DNA of 64,000 nt. Source: Brevinema_A sp051647535 (lineage in GTDB: Bacteria; Spirochaetota; Brevinematia; Brevinematales; Brevinemataceae). Position numbers and translations under genes: made by a program. Numbering within the stretch: the first letter of the stretch is position 1; each line of letters opens with the position of its first letter. Below, one piece after another: positions 42,298 to 49,830 of the stretch. The DNA lies in contig JBOFEA010000021.1 in the NCBI GenBank assembly GCA_051647535.1, forward strand, positions 1 to 64,000. Direction: 5' to 3'. The notes under the pieces are model-generated. The model saw only the letters and a list, made by a program, of their open reading frames with translations, did no database searches and was not told the DNA's origin.

Positions 42298-44022
42298 ATG
42301 CTGTTTGTTAATCTTGCTCAAGCACCGTTAATTATTCTATTATTTTCTGTGTTATTGGGAGTAATTATTTTTGGAGTTTTTCGACGGAAATTTATTCTGA
42401 ATAGTTTTTTTTCCTCTTATCAAAAAAAGATGATATTTGATCGTCTTAATCCGCATATTTATAAGATAAAAATAGGATGTGTTATTGCAGCAACAGTGTT
42501 AATAGGGTTATCACTGTTGGATCCTCGCGGTAAGTCTATTTCAACTGATGTAAAGTTGGAAGGTATAGATATTGTGATGACATTTGATGTATCTCGAAGT
42601 ATGGATGTTCAAGATATAGCTCCTAGTCGTTTGGAAGCAGCTAAGAAATTAAGCCTTCAATTGAGTGATCTTCTTGTAGGAAGCAGAGTTGGTTTAGTGG
42701 CTTTTGCTGCAGATGCTTTTAGAATGTTGCCGTTGACTACTGATATTGAAAGTCTTAATTTGTTTGTAAATGAATTATCGACAGATTTAATCACTTCTCA
42801 AAGTACGGATTTGCAAAAAGCATTAGAGCAATCTGTAGCATCCTTTTCAACGAATGCACTTACGTATAAGATGATTATTTTGTTTACAGACGGTGAAAAT
42901 TTGGATGGTAATGTTAAGCAGGCTTTGGATAATATTGAACAAAGCGATATACATTTGGTCATTGTCGGAGTGGGAACTGAAGAAGGTGGTAAAATACCTG
43001 TAACTGATGCAAGAGGCCAACATGTAGGATATTTAAAAAATATTCTGCGTCAAGATGTCGTTTCCAAATTAGATACAAAATACTTGGAAAAACTAGCTGC
43101 TGATTCTAAAGGTGATTATTTATCGATAGATTCTGAAGTATTTGGTAAAATTGATAAATTAATCAAAAATGCTGAAAAAAATCCTTTTGATTCAAAATCT
43201 CATAGTCTTCTTGAACCTCGATTTAGAGGATTTATTATTGTAGCGTTGTTGATGATTTTGTTATATTTATTTTTACCGGAGCGTCGAGTGTTGAAAAAAT
43301 TGATGATTCTGTTTTTTGTATTTGCAGCATGTCCTTCTTATGGATTGGGGGAAGAAAGTAAAGCTTATGGATTATATAAAAAAGGGGAATATTCAAAAGC
43401 TCTGCGTTTTTATCAGCGTTCAATAGCAAATAATCCCAAAAACGTTAAATCGAAATTTGGTGAAGCGACTGCATTGTATCAATTAGATAGAGGTGAAAGA
43501 GCAGAGAAGTCGTTCCTTGCACTTACAAATTCGGAGAATCAAGAACTTGCTGCTAAATCATTATTTAATGCCGCAAATGCTTATGTAAAGGGTAAAAAAT
43601 TAGATGAAGCATTAGAATTGTATAAAAAAATTATGCGTGAGCATACTGTGAAATCCAAATTATATAATAAAGCTTTAAATAATTATTTGTATGTTCAGGC
43701 ACTTAAAAATCAACAAGGTAGCAACAGTCCGGAAAATGATGAAAATCAAGATCAAAATACCGGTCAAAACAAAGATCAGCAAAATCAACAAAGTCAAGGG
43801 CAAGATAATCAACAAAATCCACAGGAAGAATCTTCAGAAGATAAGCAGTCAAATGCGTCAAATTCTGAGCAAAATAAAAAAGATCAAACACCTTCTCAAT
43901 CGGTATCACCTAGTGATATTGATAATCTTCTTGGAGTTGCAGAAGAAGAAGAAAAAAATAATTTCCAACGCCAAGATAAGAAAACCGATAAATCTACAAT
44001 TATACCTCAAAATAAATGGTAA
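42298..44022 (+). CDS. BatB/BatC-like fusion: VWA domain plus TPR
   Basis: A 574-residue membrane protein. Transmembrane segments lie at about 9-28 and 60-76. The von Willebrand A domain has an intact metal-ion site (FDVSRSMD, D97/S99/S101, then LFTDGEN). A further segment lies near 300-316. TPR-like repeats follow at about 345-465 (AYGLYKKGEYSKALRFYQRSI). The tail is a Gln/Asn/Glu-rich low-complexity stretch. In Bacteroides and Leptospira, BatB and BatC are separate members of the aerotolerance operon; here they are fused, and BatA, BatD and MoxR are absent. AAAGGAG precedes the ATG at 42298. Confidence 0.78.
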   Translation: MLFVNLAQAPLIILLFSVLLGVIIFGVFRRKFILNSFFSSYQKKMIFDRLNPHIYKIKIGCVIAATVLIGLSLLDPRGKSISTDVKLEGIDIVMTFDVSRSMDVQDIAPSRLEAAKKLSLQLSDLLVGSRVGLVAFAADAFRMLPLTTDIESLNLFVNELSTDLITSQSTDLQKALEQSVASFSTNALTYKMIILFTDGENLDGNVKQALDNIEQSDIHLVIVGVGTEEGGKIPVTDARGQHVGYLKNILRQDVVSKLDTKYLEKLAADSKGDYLSIDSEVFGKIDKLIKNAEKNPFDSKSHSLLEPRFRGFIIVALLMILLYLFLPERRVLKKLMILFFVFAACPSYGLGEESKAYGLYKKGEYSKALRFYQRSIANNPKNVKSKFGEATALYQLDRGERAEKSFLALTNSENQELAAKSLFNAANAYVKGKKLDEALELYKKIMREHTVKSKLYNKALNNYLYVQALKNQQGSNSPENDENQDQNTGQNKDQQNQQSQGQDNQQNPQEESSEDKQSNASNSEQNKKDQTPSQSVSPSDIDNLLGVAEEEEKNNFQRQDKKTDKSTIIPQNKW

Positions 44023-44161
44023 ATAGGTATATAAGTTATAGGGAAGTTGAGATATTTTTATTCACAACCATAAAGAAGAAATACTGGTATATTAAAAATG
44101 AATATATGCCTTCAACATACTAGAGAATAAGTTGTTGAGAAAATAAAGAGTATTAAATAAT

Positions 44162-44191
44162 AAAAAACAAGCCTTTAAAGGCTTGTTTTTT
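44162..44191. terminator. Bidirectional terminator between the BatBC-like gene and rpsU
   Basis: AAAAACAAGCCTTT pairs with AAAGGCTTGTTTTT with no loop bases beyond those in the stem ends, flanked by A- and T-runs. The 140 bases between 44022 and this hairpin show no gene. Confidence 0.85.
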
Positions 44192-44195
44192 ATTA

Positions 44196-44411
44196 TTATG
44201 CATAGCGTTCCATTTGCTTCATTTTTCGTACTTTTTTCTCGATTTTACGCTTTACAACAGCTTTTTTTCTTTTTCTTGTTTCAGAAGGTTTTTCATAGAA
44301 ACGATGCTTTTTTTCTGCAGTAAGGATTCCGTCTTTTTCTACTTCTTTTTTGAAACGTTTGATTGCGCTTTCTACAGATTCGTTGTCACGAACTTCTACT
44401 ATTAAGAACAT
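44196..44411 (-). CDS. rpsU: Ribosomal protein S21
   Basis: A 71-residue basic protein with the S21 pattern VRDNESVESAIKRFKKEVEKDGIL and a lysine/arginine-rich C-terminal half (RKRKKAVVKRKIEKKVRK). It binds the 30S platform near the anti-Shine-Dalgarno region. Length is normal. The hinT gene lies upstream on the same strand and may share its transcript. Confidence 0.94.
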   Translation of the reverse strand: MFLIVEVRDNESVESAIKRFKKEVEKDGILTAEKKHRFYEKPSETRKRKKAVVKRKIEKKVRKMKQMERYA

Positions 44412-44439
44412 ATTTTCTCCTAAAATATTTGTAAAGTTG

Positions 44440-44781
44440 TCACTTGCCGGATAAATTATGACCTAATTGTTCTCCGGAAAGAATATGAAAGTGAATATGA
44501 GGTACAGATTGACCACCGTTTGTACCATTATTATTGATAAGCCGGTATCCGTTTTCTTCTAATCCTTGTTGTTTGACAATCACTTTTATAGCGGAAAGTA
44601 GTTTTAATAGAGTACCGTCAGATGTTTCGTGAAAAAATATACGGCATTCTTTAGGAATAACAACAATATGTATTTTTGCAAGAGGATTAATATCATGAAA
44701 AGCTAATATGAAATCATTTTCATATACAATATCTGCAGGAAGAGATCTATCGGCAATACGGCAGAAAATACAGTTTCCCAT
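44440..44781 (-). CDS. HinT-like HIT-family nucleotide hydrolase
   Basis: A 113-residue protein with CIFCRIADRSLPADIVYEND at the start and the histidine triad QSVPHIHFHILSGEQ near 95-108. HinT proteins hydrolyse AMP-N-linked compounds such as adenosine phosphoramidates. The two N-terminal cysteines (CIFC) may help bind zinc. AAGGAG precedes the ATG, and a good promoter lies upstream. Confidence 0.92.
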   Translation of the reverse strand: MGNCIFCRIADRSLPADIVYENDFILAFHDINPLAKIHIVVIPKECRIFFHETSDGTLLKLLSAIKVIVKQQGLEENGYRLINNNGTNGGQSVPHIHFHILSGEQLGHNLSGK

Positions 44782-44838
44782 TATTAATACTCCTTAGTTT
44801 CCACTATTATATATTCATCACCTCCATCACGATATAGT

Positions 44839-44867
44839 ATTATAAATGATTTCTAATAAAAAATCAA
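44839..44867 (-). promoter_or_regulatory. hinT-rpsU promoter
   Basis: On the minus strand, TTGATT (44862-44867) and a perfect TATAAT (44839-44844), 17 bases apart. The roughly 50-base leader contains an extra GGAGGTG followed by a three-codon frame. Confidence 0.65.
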
Positions 44868-44898
44868 GAACGCTTATTAAAATTTATAATAAAAAATC

Positions 44899-44926
44899 TT
44901 GACAAGACGAATGATTTACTTAATAA
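44899..44926 (+). promoter_or_regulatory. Promoter of the 41-residue acidic ORF
   Basis: A perfect TTGACA (44899-44904) and TAATAA (44921-44926) with a 16-base spacer. It is divergent from the hinT promoter. Confidence 0.5.
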
Positions 44927-44982
44927 TATATTTTTATAAAAATATAATAGATATTTCTAATAATTGAAAGCTAGGAGTTGTT

Positions 44983-45108
44983 ATGTTATTGAGCAAAACA
45001 GTTTTATTTGAAAACACTATTTGGGATGAAGACTGGGATGAAGATTCTGAATGGGACTTGGATAAACAGGAAGAAGATGATGACTGGACCGATATCGAAA
45101 AATTTTAA
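44983..45108 (+). CDS. Tiny acidic, tryptophan-rich protein (41 residues)
   Basis: A 41-codon frame behind AGGAG and a plausible promoter. The product has 17 Asp/Glu and 3 Lys, so its net charge is about -14. It also has four Trp in a repeating pattern (WDEDWDEDSEW, later DDDW). It has no signal peptide. I do not recognise it. An acidic mimic (of nucleic acid, for example) or a metal-binding peptide would fit the composition, but that is a guess. It stands alone between hinT (divergent) and the isoprenoid operon (convergent). Confidence 0.55.
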   Translation: MLLSKTVLFENTIWDEDWDEDSEWDLDKQEEDDDWTDIEKF

Positions 45109-45137
45109 TCATTTATGATATATACATATATATCAAT

Positions 45138-46142
45138 TTACTTGATTCTATCTGATAAAAAATAAATTAATTCATTCCATAGTGGTTGTAAGTTATGTTG
45201 AATGGGAAGCGAATTAATAATTTCCAATGTTTCTTTTTGAAATGTTTGTATTATGGAATGAATTTTTTGTTGAGTACCTGATGATATATATAGTTCTTGT
45301 ATTTTCCGAATATCTGTTTGGGGATCAGTTAATAAATTTTTTACTTGAGAGTTAGATTCTAACAAGTAGAACATGCATAGATTTTTTTTGTTTTCTTTAA
45401 CGTCTCCGCCAAATGTTTTATCCATTTCTTGGGAAGAAATTAGATTTAATTCATCATCTCTAATTTGAAAGATATATCCTGCTAAAACAGCAAATCTATC
45501 AAGTTTGGGAATAAGGTCAAGAGATGAATCCGAGGATATTGCACCGGCTAAAAGAGGCAGACGGAACGTATAATGAGCTGTTTTATATTTGATCAAATCA
45601 AAGAGATCTTGCTGGTCAATTTCTAAGTTTGTTTTTGTGGATAATGTGATATCAAAAGCTTGTCCAAAAGCAGTATGAGTTAATTCTTCTGAAAATAACG
45701 TTGTCAATTTTGGTGAGTAAGCTAGTTGAGAAAATATAAAAAATAATAATGCATCACCGATACAGTATCCTAGTGATTTACCGGCTTGTTCAGCCTTGGG
45801 GCAGGATAAATCGTTTTCGTATATTTTATGTATGGACGGTTTGCCACGTCTTAAGTCATCATTATCCATAATATCATCATGAATTAATAGTGCTGACTGA
45901 GCTAATTCTATAATTGCTGCAATTTTATTAATTTCATTACTATTCTTTGACGAACCAAACGACAATGCTGATAATCGAGCAATACAGGCTCTAATCATTT
46001 TGCCTCGTAATGTAAATTCTTTAATTCTTTGTGATGCTGTTGTTGCTTCAGGAGAAGAATATTTGGATAATATATCACAAATTTGTTTTATTTCTTGAGA
46101 TACAATGTGTTTGGTTTCATCTAAAAATGATAGGAAAGTCAT
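45138..46142 (-). CDS. Polyprenyl diphosphate synthase
   Basis: A 334-residue trans-prenyltransferase that condenses isopentenyl diphosphate onto an allylic primer. The first aspartate-rich motif is LIHDDIMDNDDLRRG with the downstream RRGKPS. The second is IFQIRDDELNLI. Product chain length cannot be read reliably; candidates are farnesyl/geranylgeranyl diphosphate or a longer quinone-type chain. AAGGATT precedes the ATG, 9 bases after ispH, so they form an operon. Confidence 0.88.
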   Translation of the reverse strand: MTFLSFLDETKHIVSQEIKQICDILSKYSSPEATTASQRIKEFTLRGKMIRACIARLSALSFGSSKNSNEINKIAAIIELAQSALLIHDDIMDNDDLRRGKPSIHKIYENDLSCPKAEQAGKSLGYCIGDALLFFIFSQLAYSPKLTTLFSEELTHTAFGQAFDITLSTKTNLEIDQQDLFDLIKYKTAHYTFRLPLLAGAISSDSSLDLIPKLDRFAVLAGYIFQIRDDELNLISSQEMDKTFGGDVKENKKNLCMFYLLESNSQVKNLLTDPQTDIRKIQELYISSGTQQKIHSIIQTFQKETLEIINSLPIQHNLQPLWNELIYFLSDRIK

Positions 46143-46151
46143 TAGTAATCC

Positions 46152-47021
46152 TTAAGCCGAGTAATTTTCTAAAAAATCAACAATTTCTTTTTCTATAAAA
46201 CGCGGAGTAGAAGTTGATGAAACAACTAATACATTATTAATTCCTGTCCAATCTGATTTCATTGACTGTAAATGTTCAAGATTATGTACAAAAATTGTTT
46301 GTTCATTATTTTCTTTATGAATATTATAAAGTTTTTTTGAATTGGAACTGTCCGGATCGCCGATCACAATGGTAAAATCAGTTTCTTTTTGAATTTCTAA
46401 AGATTCTTTTTCTTTATTTTCGGTGACAGGGCAGATCGTATCTTTGATTTTAATGGGTAGCGATGTGATATTTTTTTTTATTTCCGAACATAAGGTTTCA
46501 AAGAATTCACGGGAGTAGGTAGTTTGGGATAAAATAAATAACGCAGAGCATTCTTTGGGAATAATTTCAGAGTGGTTTGCTAAGAAAAATTCTAGTTGTT
46601 CTTTGGTTTCTATAACACAATAGTGTTTAGCATAACTAACCAAACCTTGGATTTCTGCATGGGCTTTTTTACCGGAAATAATCAAGAAAGATGAGGCATC
46701 AGAAGCTTTTTCTACATCTTTTTGTACTCTTTTAACAATAGGGCATGTTAAATCTTTTAAAGTAAATCTTTTTGCCAGTTCGGCTTCTTTTTGTTTGGGG
46801 ATACCGTGGGTTCGTATTACTAAGATACTGTTTTCAGGAAGAGAATCGACATCAACTGTACAGATGTTATTTTTTTCAAGCATATCAATATAAATTTTGT
46901 TATGTATTAAAGGACCGTATGTATGGACTGTTTGATGTTTTTCTTTTAATTGGAAAACGCCTTCTTCGGCTCTTTTTACACCGGGGCAGAATCCGGAACT
47001 TTTAGGGACAAACACTTTCAT
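46152..47021 (-). CDS. ispH: IspH, HMBPP reductase
   Basis: A 289-residue 4Fe-4S enzyme that makes IPP and DMAPP in the last step of the MEP pathway. The three cluster cysteines are in SGFCPGVKRAEEG, LTCPIVKRVQKDV and DTICPVTENKEKES. HTYGPLIHN and the TSTPRFIE region also match. It directly precedes the prenyl synthase that uses its products. This shows that the organism uses the MEP route. Confidence 0.95.
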   Translation of the reverse strand: MKVFVPKSSGFCPGVKRAEEGVFQLKEKHQTVHTYGPLIHNKIYIDMLEKNNICTVDVDSLPENSILVIRTHGIPKQKEAELAKRFTLKDLTCPIVKRVQKDVEKASDASSFLIISGKKAHAEIQGLVSYAKHYCVIETKEQLEFFLANHSEIIPKECSALFILSQTTYSREFFETLCSEIKKNITSLPIKIKDTICPVTENKEKESLEIQKETDFTIVIGDPDSSNSKKLYNIHKENNEQTIFVHNLEHLQSMKSDWTGINNVLVVSSTSTPRFIEKEIVDFLENYSA

Positions 47022-47038
47022 ATTATCTTCCTTTCATG

Positions 47039-47497
47039 TTAATCAATTAATGAATCCAAAGCAATTAATTTTACTCCGGCTTTTTGACAGAATTCTTGTG
47101 AATACTGTTGGGCTCTATCATAAGAGTTTTTGTATATGATGGTTTCAATACCGGCGGCAATGCATGATTTGACGCAATTGTGGCAAGGTTGTAGAGTGAC
47201 GTATATTGTTGCTTTATCTACAGCAATTCCTTCTCTGGCAGCCCAAAGAAGAGCATTCATTTCTGCGTGAATAGTTGTTTGTTCGGAAAAGATATGATGA
47301 GCTTCCCGTTCTTCCGGATTTCCGCAAAAGAAATCAGGACAGTCTTCAGGGAAATTAGCCGGAGTACCGTTGTATCCATGTGAAATGATTCGATCTTTTT
47401 TTACAATGACTGCTCCAACTTGAAAATATGTACATTTTGATGCGGATGCGGTCACTTCGGCATGAGCCATAAAATACAAATGTTTGTTTGTTTTCAT
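47039..47497 (-). CDS. Deoxycytidylate deaminase-like (ComEB-type) protein
   Basis: A 152-residue zinc deaminase: TIHAEMNALLWA carries the HAE active site, and LQPCHNCVKSCIAAGIE the PC-x-x-C zinc ligands. VGAVIVKKDRIISHGYNGTP is the typical dCMP-deaminase N-terminal strand. It probably converts dCMP to dUMP for thymidylate synthesis. It is the first gene of a unit with ispH (17-base gap), with no obvious metabolic link between them. Confidence 0.9.
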   Translation of the reverse strand: MKTNKHLYFMAHAEVTASASKCTYFQVGAVIVKKDRIISHGYNGTPANFPEDCPDFFCGNPEEREAHHIFSEQTTIHAEMNALLWAAREGIAVDKATIYVTLQPCHNCVKSCIAAGIETIIYKNSYDRAQQYSQEFCQKAGVKLIALDSLID

Positions 47498-47550
47498 TGA
47501 TTTATCCTGAATTTTTTAGACAAAACAATATTATTTGTTCTCTAATTAAA

Positions 47551-47583
47551 ATAAAAACGCTTAGCTTGAGGCGGCTAAGCGTT
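47551..47583 (-). terminator. Terminator of tRNA-Val
   Basis: AACGCTTAGC pairs with GCTAAGCGTT around an 8-base loop. On the minus strand it is followed by a TTTTTATTTT run, five bases after the tRNA. Confidence 0.8.
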
Positions 47584-47587
47584 AAAT

Positions 47588-47661
47588 TGGGCGATAACGG
47601 ATTCGAACCATTGATCTCCTGCGTGTCGAGCAGGCGCTTTAACCAACTAAGCCAATCGCCC
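47588..47661 (-). tRNA. tRNA-Val (GAC anticodon) with C33
   Basis: The minus strand folds as a cloverleaf: acceptor GGGCGAT/ATCGCCC, D arm GCTT/AAGC with GG, anticodon stem CCTGC/GCAGG around loop TCGACAC, T arm AATGG/CCGTT around TTCGAAT, discriminator A. In the standard register the anticodon is GAC, hence Val. The base before it (position 33), nearly always U, is C. CCA is not encoded. Confidence 0.85.
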
Positions 47662-47791
47662 TTAACTGCATAATATTATAATCAATAAATCTAAAATTGT
47701 CAAGTTTGAAAAAAATATATTCAAAAAAATTCAAATTTTGATATAGTAGTGTCCGATGATATTTTATTAATAAATAGAGAATCCTTTTCGA

Positions 47792-47820
47792 TTGATTTTA
47801 GACTTTAAATAACGTATAAT
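47792..47820 (+). promoter_or_regulatory. Promoter of the 175-residue lipoprotein
   Basis: TTGATT (47792-47797) and a perfect TATAAT (47815-47820) with a 17-base spacer. Confidence 0.65.
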
Positions 47821-47886
47821 AAAAATGAAATAAAATGTTTAATATTGAAAAGGGAATATTTGTTGTAATTCTTAAGGAGAATTTCT

Positions 47887-48414
47887 ATGAAAAATATTAG
47901 ACAATGGTTTGTATTATTGTATCTTATTGTTTCTGTGGCTGCTTGTCAGACAAAGAAAGACCAAGAAGTTGAAGCATTAGCTTTCCGAAAAGCACCAACC
48001 CCTCGTAATGAAACAAGTAATATATTTAAAGAAGAGTTTATAAAAAATGTAAATGGAATTTATCAAGTGGGTAATGATGGAAACCAGCTTACAATTGATG
48101 GATCCGGTAATTTTAAGATTGGAGACATAGAATTTGCTCTTCATGATGCGATAAGTTCTTATCAGGGAATTTATGTTGCAGCGAATCCGGTAAAAAATGA
48201 TAATAAAATATTATATACTTACCATGGATTTGAGATTTTAGGATTAAACTTATTAATGGTTCCTTTTAGAGAACCTACTTTTGAAAAAAATCGGAGAATT
48301 GATGAAACGGAAAGTCCGTTTTATTGGGAGATCAATACTTTCAGACCTGAAAATATTGATTGGAATTCTGGTATGAAAACTACTTTCGCTCAAAAAAACG
48401 TTTCTCCTAATTAA
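47887..48414 (+). CDS. Lipoprotein, FIxNVxGxY...WNSG family
   Basis: A 175-residue protein with a signal peptide ending in a lipobox (SVAAC). It contains FIKNVNGIYQVGNDG at about 56-70 and IDWNSGMKTTF near the end. These are the same two landmarks, in the same order, as the lipoprotein at 27605 and more weakly that at 10524. AAGGAG precedes the ATG. The M23 peptidase gene follows after 23 bases, so the two may be cotranscribed. Function unknown. Confidence 0.75.
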   Translation: MKNIRQWFVLLYLIVSVAACQTKKDQEVEALAFRKAPTPRNETSNIFKEEFIKNVNGIYQVGNDGNQLTIDGSGNFKIGDIEFALHDAISSYQGIYVAANPVKNDNKILYTYHGFEILGLNLLMVPFREPTFEKNRRIDETESPFYWEINTFRPENIDWNSGMKTTFAQKNVSPN

Positions 48415-48437
48415 TTTTAATGATCTAGGATGATAAT

Positions 48438-49775
48438 ATGAAGCATTTTATCACAATACTGGGGTTTTTACTTACCCCGGTATTTGCTTTTACTAGTATG
48501 TCTCTTCTTCTTCCTGTTAATGCAAAGGGTAAAATTCAAAAATTTTCTTGGAATTTTTCTACCCCTTTATCTTTGCCTTATGAATTAGGGTCTGTCTATG
48601 ATATTTCTTTGAAAGTTGAAGATTATACTATTCCTATGAAAAAGACGTTAGAAACAAATTATGAGTGTATTCAATACGTTTATAGATTGTCTGAAGTATT
48701 TAATGTGGAGATGTTAAAAAAACAATCTTGTTTATTAGTTTCTAAAAATACTCCTTTATTTTCAGTCTTTAATCAGTACAAAGTACCTGTTTCAATCAAA
48801 ACTAATGCACCGGATCTTGAAATTCTTACTAAATCTTCTGATATGGAGCATGGTGGTGCTGGGTTAGTTGTTGTAAAAAGCGAATCTAAAGAAAATTTAT
48901 CTTTTTTAGCTGTTCTTGATGAAAAAAATATTGCTTATTATCCTAAAACTTTTGTTAAGAATGGTTATTATACTGTTGTATTTCCTTGGTATTCTGATCA
49001 TTCTAAAAAATGGACTCATAGAGTTGTTGCAGTTGATAAGGCCGGTAATATTACTATACAACCTTTGGATTCAATGAAAGCAAAATCACGAGAATACACA
49101 AAAAAAACAATCACACTTCCTCATGATTATGCGTCTCAGAAAGCAAAAGAATTATCATTATCCAAAGAAGAAGCGAAAAAACTTGAAGGAAATATGCTTG
49201 CCATTAATAAAGTGCTTTCCAAACAAAAAACAGCTGATCGCTGGGGATTAACCAGAACTTCTTTTAAGGACAGTATCAATCAAGTTATTAAAAGTACAAA
49301 TTTTTTCAGTACCGTATCTATTCCTATGCGTGGTTTTGTTCCTACAGCTGGGTATGGCGATCAACGAACGTATACATATCAAGGTAAAACAGTACGTTAT
49401 TCAGTTCATCGGGGTTTGGATATGGCTTCGAAAAAAAATGTTCCTATTTATGCACTTATGGATGGTGAAGTTGTTTATTCAGATTGGAATGGCGGTAATG
49501 GAAAAACAATTTTTATCGATCATGGATTTCATGTTTACTCATTCTATGCTCATAACAGTGAACTGTTGGTTAAAGAGAAAGATAAAGTAAAATCCGGACA
49601 GCAAATTGCAATCAGCGGTACTACAGGACAGTCTACAGGGGATCATTTACATCTTTCACTTATTGTGCAAGGTATTTATGTTGAGCCTCGAGAATGGATG
49701 TCTTATGACACAATAAATAAAAAATTTCACTTTCCATTAGAGCAAGCATATCAAAAAATAAGAAATACAAAGTAA
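48438..49775 (+). CDS. M23 (LytM-type) metallopeptidase
   Basis: A 445-residue exported protein with a signal peptide (HFITILGFLLTPVFAFTS). The C-terminal M23 domain has the zinc ligands in VHRGLDMA and in GDHLHLSL, and includes ALMDGEVVYSDWNGGNGKTIFIDHG. The active site appears complete, so it should cleave peptidoglycan cross-bridges or stem peptides. The region at about 20-300 is unlike known SH3 or coiled-coil partners. AGGAT precedes the ATG; a strong terminator follows. Confidence 0.9.
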   Translation: MKHFITILGFLLTPVFAFTSMSLLLPVNAKGKIQKFSWNFSTPLSLPYELGSVYDISLKVEDYTIPMKKTLETNYECIQYVYRLSEVFNVEMLKKQSCLLVSKNTPLFSVFNQYKVPVSIKTNAPDLEILTKSSDMEHGGAGLVVVKSESKENLSFLAVLDEKNIAYYPKTFVKNGYYTVVFPWYSDHSKKWTHRVVAVDKAGNITIQPLDSMKAKSREYTKKTITLPHDYASQKAKELSLSKEEAKKLEGNMLAINKVLSKQKTADRWGLTRTSFKDSINQVIKSTNFFSTVSIPMRGFVPTAGYGDQRTYTYQGKTVRYSVHRGLDMASKKNVPIYALMDGEVVYSDWNGGNGKTIFIDHGFHVYSFYAHNSELLVKEKDKVKSGQQIAISGTTGQSTGDHLHLSLIVQGIYVEPREWMSYDTINKKFHFPLEQAYQKIRNTK

Positions 49776-49806
49776 AAAAATCCTCCTATCTAAGGAGGAT
49801 TTTTTT
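49774..49806. terminator. Terminator after the M23 gene
   Basis: AAAAAAATCCTCCT pairs with AGGAGGATTTTTTT around a 5-base loop. The left arm includes the stop codon's last bases. It also serves the convergent M15-like gene. Confidence 0.85.
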
Positions 49807-49830
49807 ATGATTTTCTAAGAAAGATTGTTG

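Noticed and set aside
43691..44026. A 111-residue lysine-rich frame overlapping the end of the BatBC-like gene
   Set aside because: It is the shifted reading of the Gln/Asn/Glu-rich low-complexity tail; it has no ribosome site of its own.
44782..44820. Three-codon leader peptide before hinT (GGAGGTG then ATG AAT ATA stop)
   Set aside because: Spacing between the site and the ATG is only one base and the peptide is too short to support regulation without more evidence.
47488..47673. A 61-residue plus-strand frame across the tRNA-Val locus
   Set aside because: It reads through the tRNA gene and its terminator on the opposite strand, with no coding signal.
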